From: a virus
IMG/VR virus record: IMGVR_UViG_3300047510_001699
Location: 1-55,863 of that record
Reading direction: 5' to 3' (one strand)
Length of the DNA stretch: 55,863 bases
A program made the position numbers and the translations under genes. Under the pieces are notes generated by a model. It ran no database searches. It was not told the DNA's origin and saw nothing but the letters and a program-made list of their open reading frames with translations. Below are positions 1-8,201 of the stretch, in pieces; the first letter of the stretch is position 1; every line of letters starts with the position of its first letter.

Positions 1-476
1 CCTTTGATATAGATGTGGTACTGGAAACATATGGTGTACATCCAAGTAACTTTGTATTCTACAGGTCACTTCTTGGCGATAAGAGTGATAACATTGATGG
101 AATCAAGGGAGCTGGAGAAAAGACCGTGTTGAAGTATCTTCCAGAATTGGCTGATGCAAATGTTGAGGTCAATCTGGATTTACTTGAACAAAAATATGTT
201 GATATTAAAAAGAAGCCGAAGTTAGTAGAAAACATACTAGATAATACCAGTATAGTAAATAGAAATTTGCAATTAATGAATTTGCATGACGTGGATATTA
301 ATGTTGATGCAAAGATGAAAATATTACATAAATACGAAGAAGGTTGTCCTCCGCTTCGGAAGGCAGACTTGACAAAGCTGATGTTTAAGACTAAGATTAT
401 TAGTAGTATACAAAACTACGATGAATGGATTACATTTTCCTTTGGCACTTTAGCGAGATATTATGGTAAATCATAA
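1..476 (+). CDS. 5'-3' exonuclease / RNase H-like flap nuclease, C-terminal part (5' end outside window)
   Basis: The frame is open to the left edge, so the catalytic N-terminal half is missing; a GTG at 15 is only an internal codon. The visible part begins just before a helix-3-turn-helix DNA-binding motif (LLGDKSDNIDGIKGAGEKT) that is diagnostic of FEN1/T4 RNase H/T5 exonuclease-type nucleases, which remove RNA primers and 5' flaps during lagging-strand synthesis. The rest is a helical tail as in T4 RNase H. It overlaps the helicase start by 14 nt, consistent with a shared replication operon. The family is clear from the motif; whether it is closer to RNase H or to a general 5' nuclease cannot be decided from this fragment. 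Confidence 0.8.
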   Translation, partial: FDIDVVLETYGVHPSNFVFYRSLLGDKSDNIDGIKGAGEKTVLKYLPELADANVEVNLDLLEQKYVDIKKKPKLVENILDNTSIVNRNLQLMNLHDVDINVDAKMKILHKYEEGCPPLRKADLTKLMFKTKIISSIQNYDEWITFSFGTLARYYGKS

Positions 477-1845
477 GCAATACGATAAGAATGTAGATAC
501 GCTGGCAAAGTTCGGTCCTAGCTTCCAGTCAAAGGCTGTGGCTGCGATGCTGAACTCACCAGATTTTCTTGCACAATCTTACGACATTATCAATCCAAAC
601 TTCTTTGAATTGGAAGCGAATCAATGGATTGTTGAAACGACTCTAGAGTATTTCAACGATTATAAGACGCTCCCAACGCTGGAAGTATTCAAGGTTGAAA
701 TGAATAAGGCGGTCAAGGATGATACGCTACGTACTTCTATTGTAGAATCGCTCCGTGGTATTTTCCAGAAGATGCAAGACAATGATTTGGATTATATCAA
801 GGATAGTTTCTTGGATTTCGCTAAGAATCAAACGTTGAAGTCTGCTATCATTCGTTCTGTTGACCTTCTCCAGATTGGTCAGTATGGCGAAATCAAGGTA
901 CTGGTTGATACCGCTCTTCGAAGTGGTCAACCCAAGACGGTCGGTCACGATTGGAAGAAGGACTTTGAAAAGCGGTTGACGAAGGATGCTCGTAATACAA
1001 TTCCTACTGGGTGGGACGCACTTGATACACTTATCGGCGGTGGATTGGCTGGTGGTGAATTGGGTGTCGTTATCGCTCCGTCTGGTGTGGGTAAGAGTTG
1101 GGCACTTGCCACAATTGGTGCAAACGCCCTAAAGGTTGGTAAGAACGTAGTTCACTATACTCTTGAATTAAATGAAAATTATGTCGGTCTACGATATGAT
1201 ACCATTTATACGGGCATTGAACCTGGAAAGATTCCAGAACATCCTGATATGATTCGTGACTTGGTGGAAACCATTAAGGGTGAAATTATCATCAAGTATT
1301 ATCCCGCTCGTACCATTACCTCACACACCATTCAGGCTCACGTACAGCAGATGGCTTCGTTGGGATTCAAGCCAGACCTTATCATTGTTGACTACGCTGA
1401 CTTAATGAGTGCGAATGCACGAACCGATGCCCGATATCAAGAGTTGGGTGCAGTCTATGAAGAACTTCGTGGATTGGCTGGCGAATTACAAGTTCCTATT
1501 TGGACGGCTTCGCAGACCCAAAGAAGTGCATTACAAGATGAAGTCATTCAGGCGGATAAGATTGCAGAATCATATAGTAAGATTATGACAGCCGACTTGG
1601 TACTCTCAATCTCACGGAAGCTAGAAGATAAGGTTCATAAGACTGGACGTGCCCATATCATCAAGAACCGATTTGGTGGTGATGGTCAGACTTTCCCGAT
1701 GATTATTGACGCAAGTGTAGGTAAGATAGAGATTTACGACGAATCCTCTGCTAAGGGGATTATGTTGAAGAAACAGATGGAGAATGGTGAAACGGTTACG
1801 AAACAGAATCTCGCAAAGAAATTGCTGGAGATGGATTTAGAATAA
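463..1845 (+). CDS. Replicative DNA helicase, DnaB/T4 gp41-like
   Basis: 460 aa. An N-terminal helical domain (about 1-165) precedes a RecA-type SF4 helicase core. Walker A is APSGVGKS at about 205-212, Walker B is LIIVDYAD at about 306-313, and a glutamine-switch motif (TASQTQ) lies at about 348-353. Length and motif order match T4 gp41 (475 aa), the hexameric 5'-3' helicase that unwinds the fork and recruits primase. The ATG at 463 lies inside the exonuclease gene (14 nt overlap), and no ATG immediately downstream has a better site. A separate primase gene is not visible in this window. Confidence 0.9.
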   Translation: MVNHKQYDKNVDTLAKFGPSFQSKAVAAMLNSPDFLAQSYDIINPNFFELEANQWIVETTLEYFNDYKTLPTLEVFKVEMNKAVKDDTLRTSIVESLRGIFQKMQDNDLDYIKDSFLDFAKNQTLKSAIIRSVDLLQIGQYGEIKVLVDTALRSGQPKTVGHDWKKDFEKRLTKDARNTIPTGWDALDTLIGGGLAGGELGVVIAPSGVGKSWALATIGANALKVGKNVVHYTLELNENYVGLRYDTIYTGIEPGKIPEHPDMIRDLVETIKGEIIIKYYPARTITSHTIQAHVQQMASLGFKPDLIIVDYADLMSANARTDARYQELGAVYEELRGLAGELQVPIWTASQTQRSALQDEVIQADKIAESYSKIMTADLVLSISRKLEDKVHKTGRAHIIKNRFGGDGQTFPMIIDASVGKIEIYDESSAKGIMLKKQMENGETVTKQNLAKKLLEMDLE

Positions 1846-1889
1846 AAAATATCGTTGGGTATTCACCGTATTTTTCAGAAGTAACGTAG

Positions 1890-1897
1890 TATTTATT
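1890..1897 (+). promoter_or_regulatory. TATTTATT box (putative phage late-type promoter element)
   Basis: TATTTATT lies 36 nt before the nrdJ start in an 87-nt gap. The same octamer family (TATTTATW) recurs upstream of six other genes here on both strands. A promoter role is inferred from this recurrence. No good TTGACA-type -35 is paired with it. Confidence 0.4.
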
Positions 1898-1932
1898 TAA
1901 CCACTAACCCCTAACGATTTTGGAGCAGTAGT

Positions 1933-3783
1933 ATGCAATTAGAAGCAAAAATCCTTTCTGAAATCACGACCTTTATGAAGTACTCGAAGTACATTCCGAG
2001 TAAGCAACGCCGTGAAACATGGAAGGAATTAGTTGACAGAAACAAAGAAATGCATTTAAAGAAGTTCCCACAACTTACACAAGAAATTGAAGAAGCATAT
2101 CAATTCGTTTACGATAAGAAGATTCTTCCATCCATGCGTTCACTTCAATTTGCTGGTAAGCCAATTGAAATTAATAACGCTCGGTTATACAATTGTTGCT
2201 TCCTTCCTATTGACCACACAGATGCCTTTAGTGAAGTGATGTTCTTGCTGTTGTCTGGTACCGGCGTTGGCTATTCAGTACAACGCGCTCACGTAGACAA
2301 GTTGCCAGAAATCAACAAGCCAACTAAGTCCCGCCGTTATCTAGTCGGTGACAGTATTGAAGGTTGGGCAGATGCAGTGAAGGTAATGATTGCTGCATAT
2401 ATGAAGGGTAAGGCACTTCCACTTTATGATTTTAGTGATGTTCGTCCAAAGGGCGCATTACTCTTGACCAGTGGTGGTAAGGCACCTGGTCCAGAACCGC
2501 TTAAGGATTGCTTACACAATATCCAAAAGATTTTTGACCGTAAGCAAAATGGTGAGAAGCTCACTACCCTTGAAGTACATGATATGTTGTGCTTTATCGC
2601 TGACGCAGTTCTTTCTGGTGGTATTCGTCGTTCCGCAATGATTTCATTGTTTGATTTGGATGACGATGATATGCTCACTTGTAAGTTCGGTAACTGGTGG
2701 GAAAACAATCCACAACGTGGTCGTTCAAACAATAGTGCGGTTATCGTTCGCCACAAGGTTGAACAAGAAGTATTCCTAGACCTTTGGAAGAAGATTGAAA
2801 TGAGTGGTTCAGGCGAACCAGGCTTCTTCTTCACGAATGATGCAAATTGGGGATTGAATCCTTGTGCAGAAATCTCACTTCGTCCATTCCAATTCTGTAA
2901 CTTGACCACCATTAATGCTGGTGACATTCAAGACCAAGCTGATTATAACTCTCGTGCAAAGGCAGCAGCATTTATCGGAACATTACAAGCAAGTTATACT
3001 GATTTTCACTATTTGAGAGATATATGGAAGAGAACAACGGAGAAGGAAGCACTCATCGGAGTGTCGATGACGGGTATAGCCTCTGGCACCGTCCTGAATT
3101 TAGATATGAAAGAAGCAGCGAACATGGTGAAGGAGGAGAATGCACGTGTGGCGGAAGTGATTGGAACCAACAAGGCTGCACGAACCACTACTGTCAAGCC
3201 AGAAGGCACCTCGTCACTAGTATTAGGAACTTCCTCTGGCATTCACGCTTGGCATAATGACTTCTATGTTCGTCGTGTCCGTGTTGGTAAGAACGAAAGT
3301 ATCTATCAATACTTGATTGACAACCATCCAGAAATCGTGGAAGATGAATTCTTCAAGCCAAAGCAACAAGCAGTTATCTCTGTTCCACAAAAAGCACCAA
3401 AGGGCGCAATCACTCGTCAAGAAAGTGCACTCGACTTATTGGCTCGTACCAGTAAGGTCTGGAAGGAATGGGTAAAGGCTGGTCACCGTAAGGGCGAAAA
3501 CAAGAATAATGTATCCGTGACTGTCACCATCAAGCCAGATGAATGGGTTGGTGTTGGGGAATGGATGTGGAACAATCGTGAAAACTTTACAGCATTGAGT
3601 GTGCTACCTTTCAGCGACCACAGCTACATGCAAGCACCGTTCGAAGATATCGACGAAGCACAATACAACGAAATGGTTGGTCACTTACATAAGATTGACT
3701 TGACCAAGGTAGTTGAAGTCGAAGATAATACCGACCTCGCAGGTGAAGTTGCTTGTGGTGGTGGTGGATGTGAGGTGCAATAA
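1933..3783 (+). CDS. nrdJ: Adenosylcobalamin-dependent (class II) ribonucleotide reductase
   Basis: 616 aa. It reduces ribonucleotides to deoxyribonucleotides using a cobalamin-generated thiyl radical. Visible hallmarks: Cys88/89 in an N-terminal NNARLYNCC motif; NPCAEI with Cys311 and FCNLT with Cys322, an 11-residue spacing equal to C408/C419 of Lactobacillus leichmannii RTPR; and a C-terminal CGGGGC pair (Cys608, Cys613) with the CX4C spacing of the RTPR redox tail. It is shorter than RTPR (739 aa), so an insertion domain is reduced. This is the monomeric class II type; no NrdB partner is present. The stop overlaps the next start (TAATG), and that next gene is a thioredoxin, the usual reductant. 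It makes phage dNTP supply depend on host B12. Confidence 0.92.
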   Translation: MQLEAKILSEITTFMKYSKYIPSKQRRETWKELVDRNKEMHLKKFPQLTQEIEEAYQFVYDKKILPSMRSLQFAGKPIEINNARLYNCCFLPIDHTDAFSEVMFLLLSGTGVGYSVQRAHVDKLPEINKPTKSRRYLVGDSIEGWADAVKVMIAAYMKGKALPLYDFSDVRPKGALLLTSGGKAPGPEPLKDCLHNIQKIFDRKQNGEKLTTLEVHDMLCFIADAVLSGGIRRSAMISLFDLDDDDMLTCKFGNWWENNPQRGRSNNSAVIVRHKVEQEVFLDLWKKIEMSGSGEPGFFFTNDANWGLNPCAEISLRPFQFCNLTTINAGDIQDQADYNSRAKAAAFIGTLQASYTDFHYLRDIWKRTTEKEALIGVSMTGIASGTVLNLDMKEAANMVKEENARVAEVIGTNKAARTTTVKPEGTSSLVLGTSSGIHAWHNDFYVRRVRVGKNESIYQYLIDNHPEIVEDEFFKPKQQAVISVPQKAPKGAITRQESALDLLARTSKVWKEWVKAGHRKGENKNNVSVTVTIKPDEWVGVGEWMWNNRENFTALSVLPFSDHSYMQAPFEDIDEAQYNEMVGHLHKIDLTKVVEVEDNTDLAGEVACGGGGCEVQ

Positions 3784-4088
3784 TGCAGGAGTTGACGCTA
3801 CAACAGTTTGAAGAAAAGTTGGCATCCAAGGAACCCTTTGTTGTAGATTTCTGGGCTCCTTGGTGCCCAACCTGCATCGAAATGTTACCTATGGTAGAAG
3901 AGATTGCTGGTGAGTCGGATATCCCATTCTATAAGGTGAATGTGGATGAACAACCAGAGCTGAAAGAAAAGAATCGTATTAAGGCAATTCCGATGTTGAT
4001 GTTCTACAAGGAAGGTCGAACACGGGAATTCTTATATGGGAAAAACGAGAAGTCTAAGATTGAACAGAGGTTGAATCGTATTAAGTGA
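3783..4088 (+). CDS. Thioredoxin (WCPTC active site)
   Basis: 101 aa, a full thioredoxin fold. The redox motif is Cys28-Pro-Thr-Cys31 in FWAPWCPTC, and a cis-proline lies in KAIPMLMF. The start ATG overlaps the stop of nrdJ by one base, so the two are translationally coupled. Class II reductases are re-reduced by thioredoxin through the C-terminal CX4C tail, so the placement strongly suggests that role. The CPTC rather than CGPC centre would shift its redox potential; its partner is inferred from position only. Confidence 0.9.
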   Translation: MQELTLQQFEEKLASKEPFVVDFWAPWCPTCIEMLPMVEEIAGESDIPFYKVNVDEQPELKEKNRIKAIPMLMFYKEGRTREFLYGKNEKSKIEQRLNRIK

Positions 4089-4095
4089 GGTTACT

Positions 4096-4491
4096 ATGAT
4101 AATTCAGTTAACACCTGAAACATTTTTCGAAAGTGTATTTATCGAAGGTCCATTACATGTGGTGATGCACTATGGTGAAACTTGTGGTCCGTGTAAAATG
4201 ACTATGCCACACTACGAAATTTTAGAACAACATTTTTCTGAGTATAATATCAAGAATGTTAAGTTTTATAGATTCCATCATTGGCAGCCAGAATATAAAC
4301 CATTTATTGAAGAGAACAATTTAAAAACAAATGGTGTACCAACATTCCGATATTATTATATGGGTGAAAAGTTACACGAAGTTACCGCATCATATAAAGA
4401 CCCAAACGATATGAAAAAAGTTATTATGGAAGTTATAGAAGGAATAGAACAAACAATGGGGAGTTTTGATTTATATGCCACTACAAGTTAA
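4096..4491 (+). CDS. Second thioredoxin-like protein (CGPC)
   Basis: 131 aa. The motif ETCGPCKM places Cys30 and Cys33 in the classical thioredoxin CGPC centre, although the usual Trp before the first Cys is replaced (YGETC). GVPTFR supplies the cis-proline. It follows the first thioredoxin by 7 nt and overlaps the dUTPase start. An extended C-terminal tail (about 20 residues) is atypical. It probably acts as an additional NrdJ reductant or as a general disulfide reductase; the split cannot be judged from sequence alone. Confidence 0.8.
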   Translation: MIIQLTPETFFESVFIEGPLHVVMHYGETCGPCKMTMPHYEILEQHFSEYNIKNVKFYRFHHWQPEYKPFIEENNLKTNGVPTFRYYYMGEKLHEVTASYKDPNDMKKVIMEVIEGIEQTMGSFDLYATTS

Positions 4492-4900
4492 GTTACTATC
4501 AGAATTTGCAAAGTTACCACAAAAAGCACATAGTGGGGATTTAGGATATGATTTATTTGCCGGTGAAGGTGCCGCAATATTTCCACACGAAACAAAAGTT
4601 GTTAAGACAGGCATCGCTATTCAATTTCCTGCAGGATTTGGTGGATTCATCAAAGACCGCTCCTCTGTGGCTACGAAGAAAGGATTGTTTACTGTGGCTG
4701 GGGTTATTGATAATGGGTATATTGGTGAGATTTGTATAGCATTATATAACGGAACTGACAGTCTCATCCACGTAGCTCCAGGCGAAAAGATTGCACAGTT
4801 GGTGTTGATTCCTACCGTTAACTTTGAAGTGACCGAAGTAGATGAAGTGGTATCAGCAGACCAACGTGGGGACGGAGGGTTTGGTTCAACGGGAACTTGA
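4475..4900 (+). CDS. dut: dUTP diphosphatase, trimeric type
   Basis: 141 aa from the ATG at 4475; an in-frame TTG nine bases upstream is less likely. All five trimeric dUTPase motifs are visible in order: HSGDLGYDL, DRSSVATKKG, AGVIDNGYIGEI, GEKIAQLVL and the C-terminal RGDGGFGSTG arm that closes over the nucleotide. The enzyme hydrolyses dUTP to dUMP and pyrophosphate, preventing uracil incorporation and supplying dUMP for the ThyX encoded at 41345. It overlaps the thioredoxin gene by 17 nt, so it is part of the nucleotide-metabolism operon. Confidence 0.95.
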   Translation: MPLQVKLLSEFAKLPQKAHSGDLGYDLFAGEGAAIFPHETKVVKTGIAIQFPAGFGGFIKDRSSVATKKGLFTVAGVIDNGYIGEICIALYNGTDSLIHVAPGEKIAQLVLIPTVNFEVTEVDEVVSADQRGDGGFGSTGT

Positions 4901-4942
4901 TACTTATAGGAAACCCCTAACCGAGATGTCGCATGAGAGTTT

Positions 4943-5332
4943 ATGTCACGGCGTAAGAATGGTAAGAAGGTTTCACAAAGTAATACGATAGAAACAAAGG
5001 TTGCGACAATATTAGAATCAATGAATGTCCCGTTTGAACAACAAGTAACAATTGATAGATACACCGTAGATTTTTTGGTGGACAAGAAGTATATTGTGGA
5101 GTGTTATGGTGACTTTTGGCACTGTAACCCTCATCAGTATACTTCTTCGTATTTTAATCGTGGTAAAAAGAAAACCGCAGAGGAAATCTGGGAACGAGAT
5201 AATCAGCGGAAAGAACAATTCCAAAAAATGGGTTATAAGTTCCTTTGTCTATGGGAAAGTGATATCCGTGAAAACCCCAAAATTGTGCGGTCCAAAATAA
5301 AAAAGAATATTAGACTTGACAAGCAATCGTAA
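4943..5332 (+). CDS. Vsr/DUF559-like small endonuclease
   Basis: 129 aa. An N-terminal basic stretch is followed by a restriction-fold core typical of very-short-patch-repair-like and homing-type nucleases: YTVDFLVD, then VECYGDFWHCNP, then ERDNQRKEQFQKMGYK and LWESDI. The Asp in VDFLV, the Glu in VECYG and the later WESDI match the PD-(D/E)XK layout of this superfamily. It could be a free-standing homing endonuclease or a repair nuclease. It sits between the dUTPase and polymerase genes, a common place for such insertions in T4-like phages. Function beyond nuclease is not assigned. Confidence 0.7.
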   Translation: MSRRKNGKKVSQSNTIETKVATILESMNVPFEQQVTIDRYTVDFLVDKKYIVECYGDFWHCNPHQYTSSYFNRGKKKTAEEIWERDNQRKEQFQKMGYKFLCLWESDIRENPKIVRSKIKKNIRLDKQS

Positions 5333-5344
5333 ATGATATATCTT
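5316..5344 (+). promoter_or_regulatory. Sigma70-like promoter upstream of the membrane protein/polymerase pair
   Basis: TTGACA at 5316-5321 followed after 17 nt by TATCTT (5339-5344), with an overlapping TATATC at 15 nt. It sits at the 3' end of the nuclease gene and about 20 nt before the next start, which has a GGAGG SD. The GATATATCTTT context resembles the -10 region of the promoters at 11363 and 22882. It would drive the polymerase gene. Confidence 0.55.
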
Positions 5345-5363
5345 TAAAGTCTACGGAGGAATA

Positions 5364-5645
5364 ATGGTTTTCATTTGGGTATTTATATTTCAAGTATTAT
5401 TCAATATTTTTAAAGTATTAGAAATAAGGTATACGCTACACCACCAAACACGCCAATTGATGATGAATTCAATCTGGATAAACTTGGTGTCGTTGGCGTC
5501 TACCTTTTATTCTATTGATGCCCTCTTGAAAGGGAACTTCATCGTGATTATATTCTATATAGCGGGAAGTGTGATTGGAAAGTATATCGGCATGAAGTTT
5601 GACGTAAACGGACGAGGTGAAAGTGTATCAAGCGATTTATATTGA
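5364..5645 (+). CDS. Small three-helix membrane protein
   Basis: 93 aa with three hydrophobic segments (about 2-20, 37-53, 60-80) and an SD (GGAGGA) at the proper distance. The last helix carries a GSVIGKYIGMKF motif. The same layout and a matching GSVVGSYLGIW motif occur in the larger membrane protein at 25517, so the two look like paralogues. It overlaps the polymerase start by 29 nt. No function is recognised; inner-membrane location is inferred. Confidence 0.65.
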   Translation: MVFIWVFIFQVLFNIFKVLEIRYTLHHQTRQLMMNSIWINLVSLASTFYSIDALLKGNFIVIIFYIAGSVIGKYIGMKFDVNGRGESVSSDLY

Positions 5646-8136
5646 ACGTGGGGAAGGCTTCGGAAACGATACGGTACATCTATGGGATGACCAGATGGGA
5701 TATAAGACTGTCCCGTATCGTAACTTTGACTATGCCTATAAGCCAGACCGTAGTGGTAACTTCATCAGTATGACTGGTGTGAAGTTGGCAAAGGTCAAGC
5801 GCTATAAGCGTGATGACCCAAATCTATTCGAGAGCGACCTTCCTCCAGAGACTCGCGTTCTGACAGACCTATATCTCAATGAGGACAATGTTTCCCAAGG
5901 GCATAAGACGATGTTCTTTGACATCGAAGTGTCTATGGAAAACGGTGTGCCGAATATTGAGAATCCCAACAACGAGATTACATCTATCGCCGTTTATGAT
6001 TCGGTGACCCAAGAGTATTCCGTGTTGGTATTGGATAAGGCAGGATATCAACCCAGCCGTGAATATGATAATGTCAAGGTCGTGATGTATACTTCTGAAA
6101 CCGATTTGTTATATGGGTTCTTGGACCTGTATGAGCAGATTGGTCCGACGATTATTACGGGTTGGAATACTGATAATTTTGATATTCCCTATCTCTATAA
6201 TCGTATCAAGCAGCAGTGTGGACCAAACACTGCTGGTCGCTTGAGTCCGATTGGAAAAATTAAGTATTCTCAATTCCGAGGAAGATATCAGATTGCTGGT
6301 GTATCTTCTCTTGACTATTTGACCTTATATAAAAAGTTTACCTATACCCAACAGCCCAACTATCGGCTGGATACTATTGGTCGATTGGAAGTCAATATGG
6401 GTAAGGTTGAATATGAAGGGTCATTAGATGAATTGTTTCGTACTGACTTGGAAAAGTTTATTGAATACAATCTTCAAGACGTTCGTATCATTGTGGAGAT
6501 GGACAAGAAGCTCAAGCTGATTGAGTTGGTTCGTGGTATCTGTCATTTGGGTCACGTGTCATACGAAGATTATTGGTTCAGTTCAAAGTTCTTGGAAGGA
6601 ACCATCGTAACCTATCTTCACCGTAAGGGTATTATCGTGACCAACAAACCAGCTGGCGGTCGTGAGATGATGGACAATAAGATGGAGAATGATGATGAAG
6701 GATTCGCTGGTGCCTTCGTCAAGGAACCTATACCTGGGTTGTATGAGTGGGTGTATTCTCTCGACTTACAATCGCTGTATCCGTCTATCATTATGAGTCT
6801 CAACATCAGTCCAGAAACCAAGATTGGATTCGTGACCAACTGGAATGTAGACAAGCATGTTAACGAAGAGTTAACCGAATATCTCATTCGTGGAACGACT
6901 GACGAGCAGGTTGTCAGATTGAGCCGTGAGGCATTCTTGAAGTATATGAAGCTTGAAAGTCTGATGATTAGTTCGAATGGTGTTTTGTATAATGGAAAGA
7001 CGATGGGAATTATTCCAGAAGTACTTGACCAGTGGTTTAAAGAGCGTGTCGAATACAAGGATTTGATGAAGAAGTATAAGAACGAAGGGAATACGGAGTT
7101 GGCAGAGTTTTATGATAGACGCCAACACATTCAGAAAATCTTCTTGAACTCGCTGTATGGTGTGCTTGGGCTTCCCATCTTCCGTTTCTTCGACTTGGAT
7201 AACGCTCTTGCCGTAACCGCATCTGGTCAAGATGTGATTAAGAAGTCTGCGGCATTTGCAAACAATCTCTATCAACACAAGCTACAAACCCAAGAAGATT
7301 ATTGTACCTACATTGATACAGACTCTTTGTACTTCTCTGCGACTCCGCTGGGAACTGGAAAGGAGTTTACTATTAAGTTGGCTCGTGCGATGGAAAAGAA
7401 GTTGAACGAATATTATGACTTGATGGCAAAGGATTTGTTCTTCTGTGACAAGCATCGGTTATATATCAAGGGTGAATCGGTGGCAGAGACTGCAGTGTGG
7501 ATTGCGAAGAAACGATATACGATGAATGTGGTCTATGATTTGGAATCGAACCTTGATGTCGCAAACAAGATGAAGGTCAAGGGATTGGATGTTGTTCGTT
7601 CGTCATTCCCACCAGCCTTCCGTGACTTTATGAATAAGATGATGAAGGATATCTTGAATAAGGCAACAAAGGAAGATATTGACCAGAAGGTATTAGGGTT
7701 CCGTGATTCGATGAATAGTATGTCGTATCTGGAAGTCGCCAGAAATACTGCGGTCAAGAATATTTCTGAATATGATTTGAAAACTGGTAAGCTGAACGAC
7801 TTCCGTAAGGGAACTCCAGCCCACGTGAAGGCAGCAATCACCTATAATTCGTTGTTGAAGCACTTTAAGATTGAGAATAAGTATGAACGGATTTCTGACG
7901 GGGAGAAGGTCAAGTGGCTTTATCTGAAGCAGAATCCGTGGAATCTGGAAGCTGTTGCGGTCAAAGGATATAACGACCCGCAGGAAATCGTCGAGATAGT
8001 AAATACTTATATTGACTATAATGCATTATTTGAGAACGAACTGCAGAAGAAACTGGAAGATTTTTATTCGGCACTAAAATGGGGTAATATACCCACCGAA
8101 GTTAATCAGAATGCTCAGGAATGGTTTAGTTTTTGA
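5617..8136 (+). CDS. DNA polymerase, family B, T4 gp43-like
   Basis: 839 aa, starting at a GTG (5617) preceded by a GAGG. An N-terminal domain is followed by the 3'-5' exonuclease with Exo I FFDIE (Asp102, Glu104), Exo II GWNTDNFDIPY and Exo III YNLQDVRI. The polymerase domain has motif A SLDLQSLYPS (Asp383), motif B KIFLNSLYGVLG and motif C YIDTDSLYF (Asp567 and Asp569). The length is close to T4 gp43 (898 aa) and no intein or intron interrupts the conserved sites. It is the replicative, proofreading polymerase that works with the clamp and loader encoded at 14433, 18764 and 20831. Confidence 0.95.
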   Translation: MKVYQAIYIERGEGFGNDTVHLWDDQMGYKTVPYRNFDYAYKPDRSGNFISMTGVKLAKVKRYKRDDPNLFESDLPPETRVLTDLYLNEDNVSQGHKTMFFDIEVSMENGVPNIENPNNEITSIAVYDSVTQEYSVLVLDKAGYQPSREYDNVKVVMYTSETDLLYGFLDLYEQIGPTIITGWNTDNFDIPYLYNRIKQQCGPNTAGRLSPIGKIKYSQFRGRYQIAGVSSLDYLTLYKKFTYTQQPNYRLDTIGRLEVNMGKVEYEGSLDELFRTDLEKFIEYNLQDVRIIVEMDKKLKLIELVRGICHLGHVSYEDYWFSSKFLEGTIVTYLHRKGIIVTNKPAGGREMMDNKMENDDEGFAGAFVKEPIPGLYEWVYSLDLQSLYPSIIMSLNISPETKIGFVTNWNVDKHVNEELTEYLIRGTTDEQVVRLSREAFLKYMKLESLMISSNGVLYNGKTMGIIPEVLDQWFKERVEYKDLMKKYKNEGNTELAEFYDRRQHIQKIFLNSLYGVLGLPIFRFFDLDNALAVTASGQDVIKKSAAFANNLYQHKLQTQEDYCTYIDTDSLYFSATPLGTGKEFTIKLARAMEKKLNEYYDLMAKDLFFCDKHRLYIKGESVAETAVWIAKKRYTMNVVYDLESNLDVANKMKVKGLDVVRSSFPPAFRDFMNKMMKDILNKATKEDIDQKVLGFRDSMNSMSYLEVARNTAVKNISEYDLKTGKLNDFRKGTPAHVKAAITYNSLLKHFKIENKYERISDGEKVKWLYLKQNPWNLEAVAVKGYNDPQEIVEIVNTYIDYNALFENELQKKLEDFYSALKWGNIPTEVNQNAQEWFSF

Positions 8137-8148
8137 TATTTATTTATT
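8137..8148 (+). promoter_or_regulatory. TATTTATTTATT box before the TonB-dependent receptor (putative late promoter)
   Basis: The box begins immediately after the polymerase stop codon and about 54 nt before the receptor start. It contains two overlapping TATTTATT octamers of the type found ahead of structural genes in this window. It is the main sign that the receptor gene is wired into the phage's own transcription programme. The role is inferred from recurrence. Confidence 0.4.
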
Positions 8149-8160
8149 CACCCCTTGCGT

Positions 8161-8184
8161 CGAGCCACCCACAGACGGGGCTCG
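8161..8184 (+). other. GC-rich hairpin in the leader of the receptor gene
   Basis: CGAGCC (8161-8166) pairs with GGCTCG (8179-8184) across a 12-nt loop that could add two more G-C pairs. It lies 17 nt before the receptor ATG and is not followed by a T run, so it is not a typical terminator. It could affect translation or mRNA stability; no function is proven. Confidence 0.35.
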
Positions 8185-8201
8185 GTTATAGAGACTCTCT
8201 T

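Noticed and set aside
2424-2927. Minus-strand open frame inside nrdJ
   Set aside because: It lies fully within conserved NrdJ sequence and has no independent support.
8133-8201. Upstream in-frame extension of the TonB receptor
   Set aside because: The extension puts 23 residues before a clean signal peptide and overlaps the polymerase stop and the leader hairpin.
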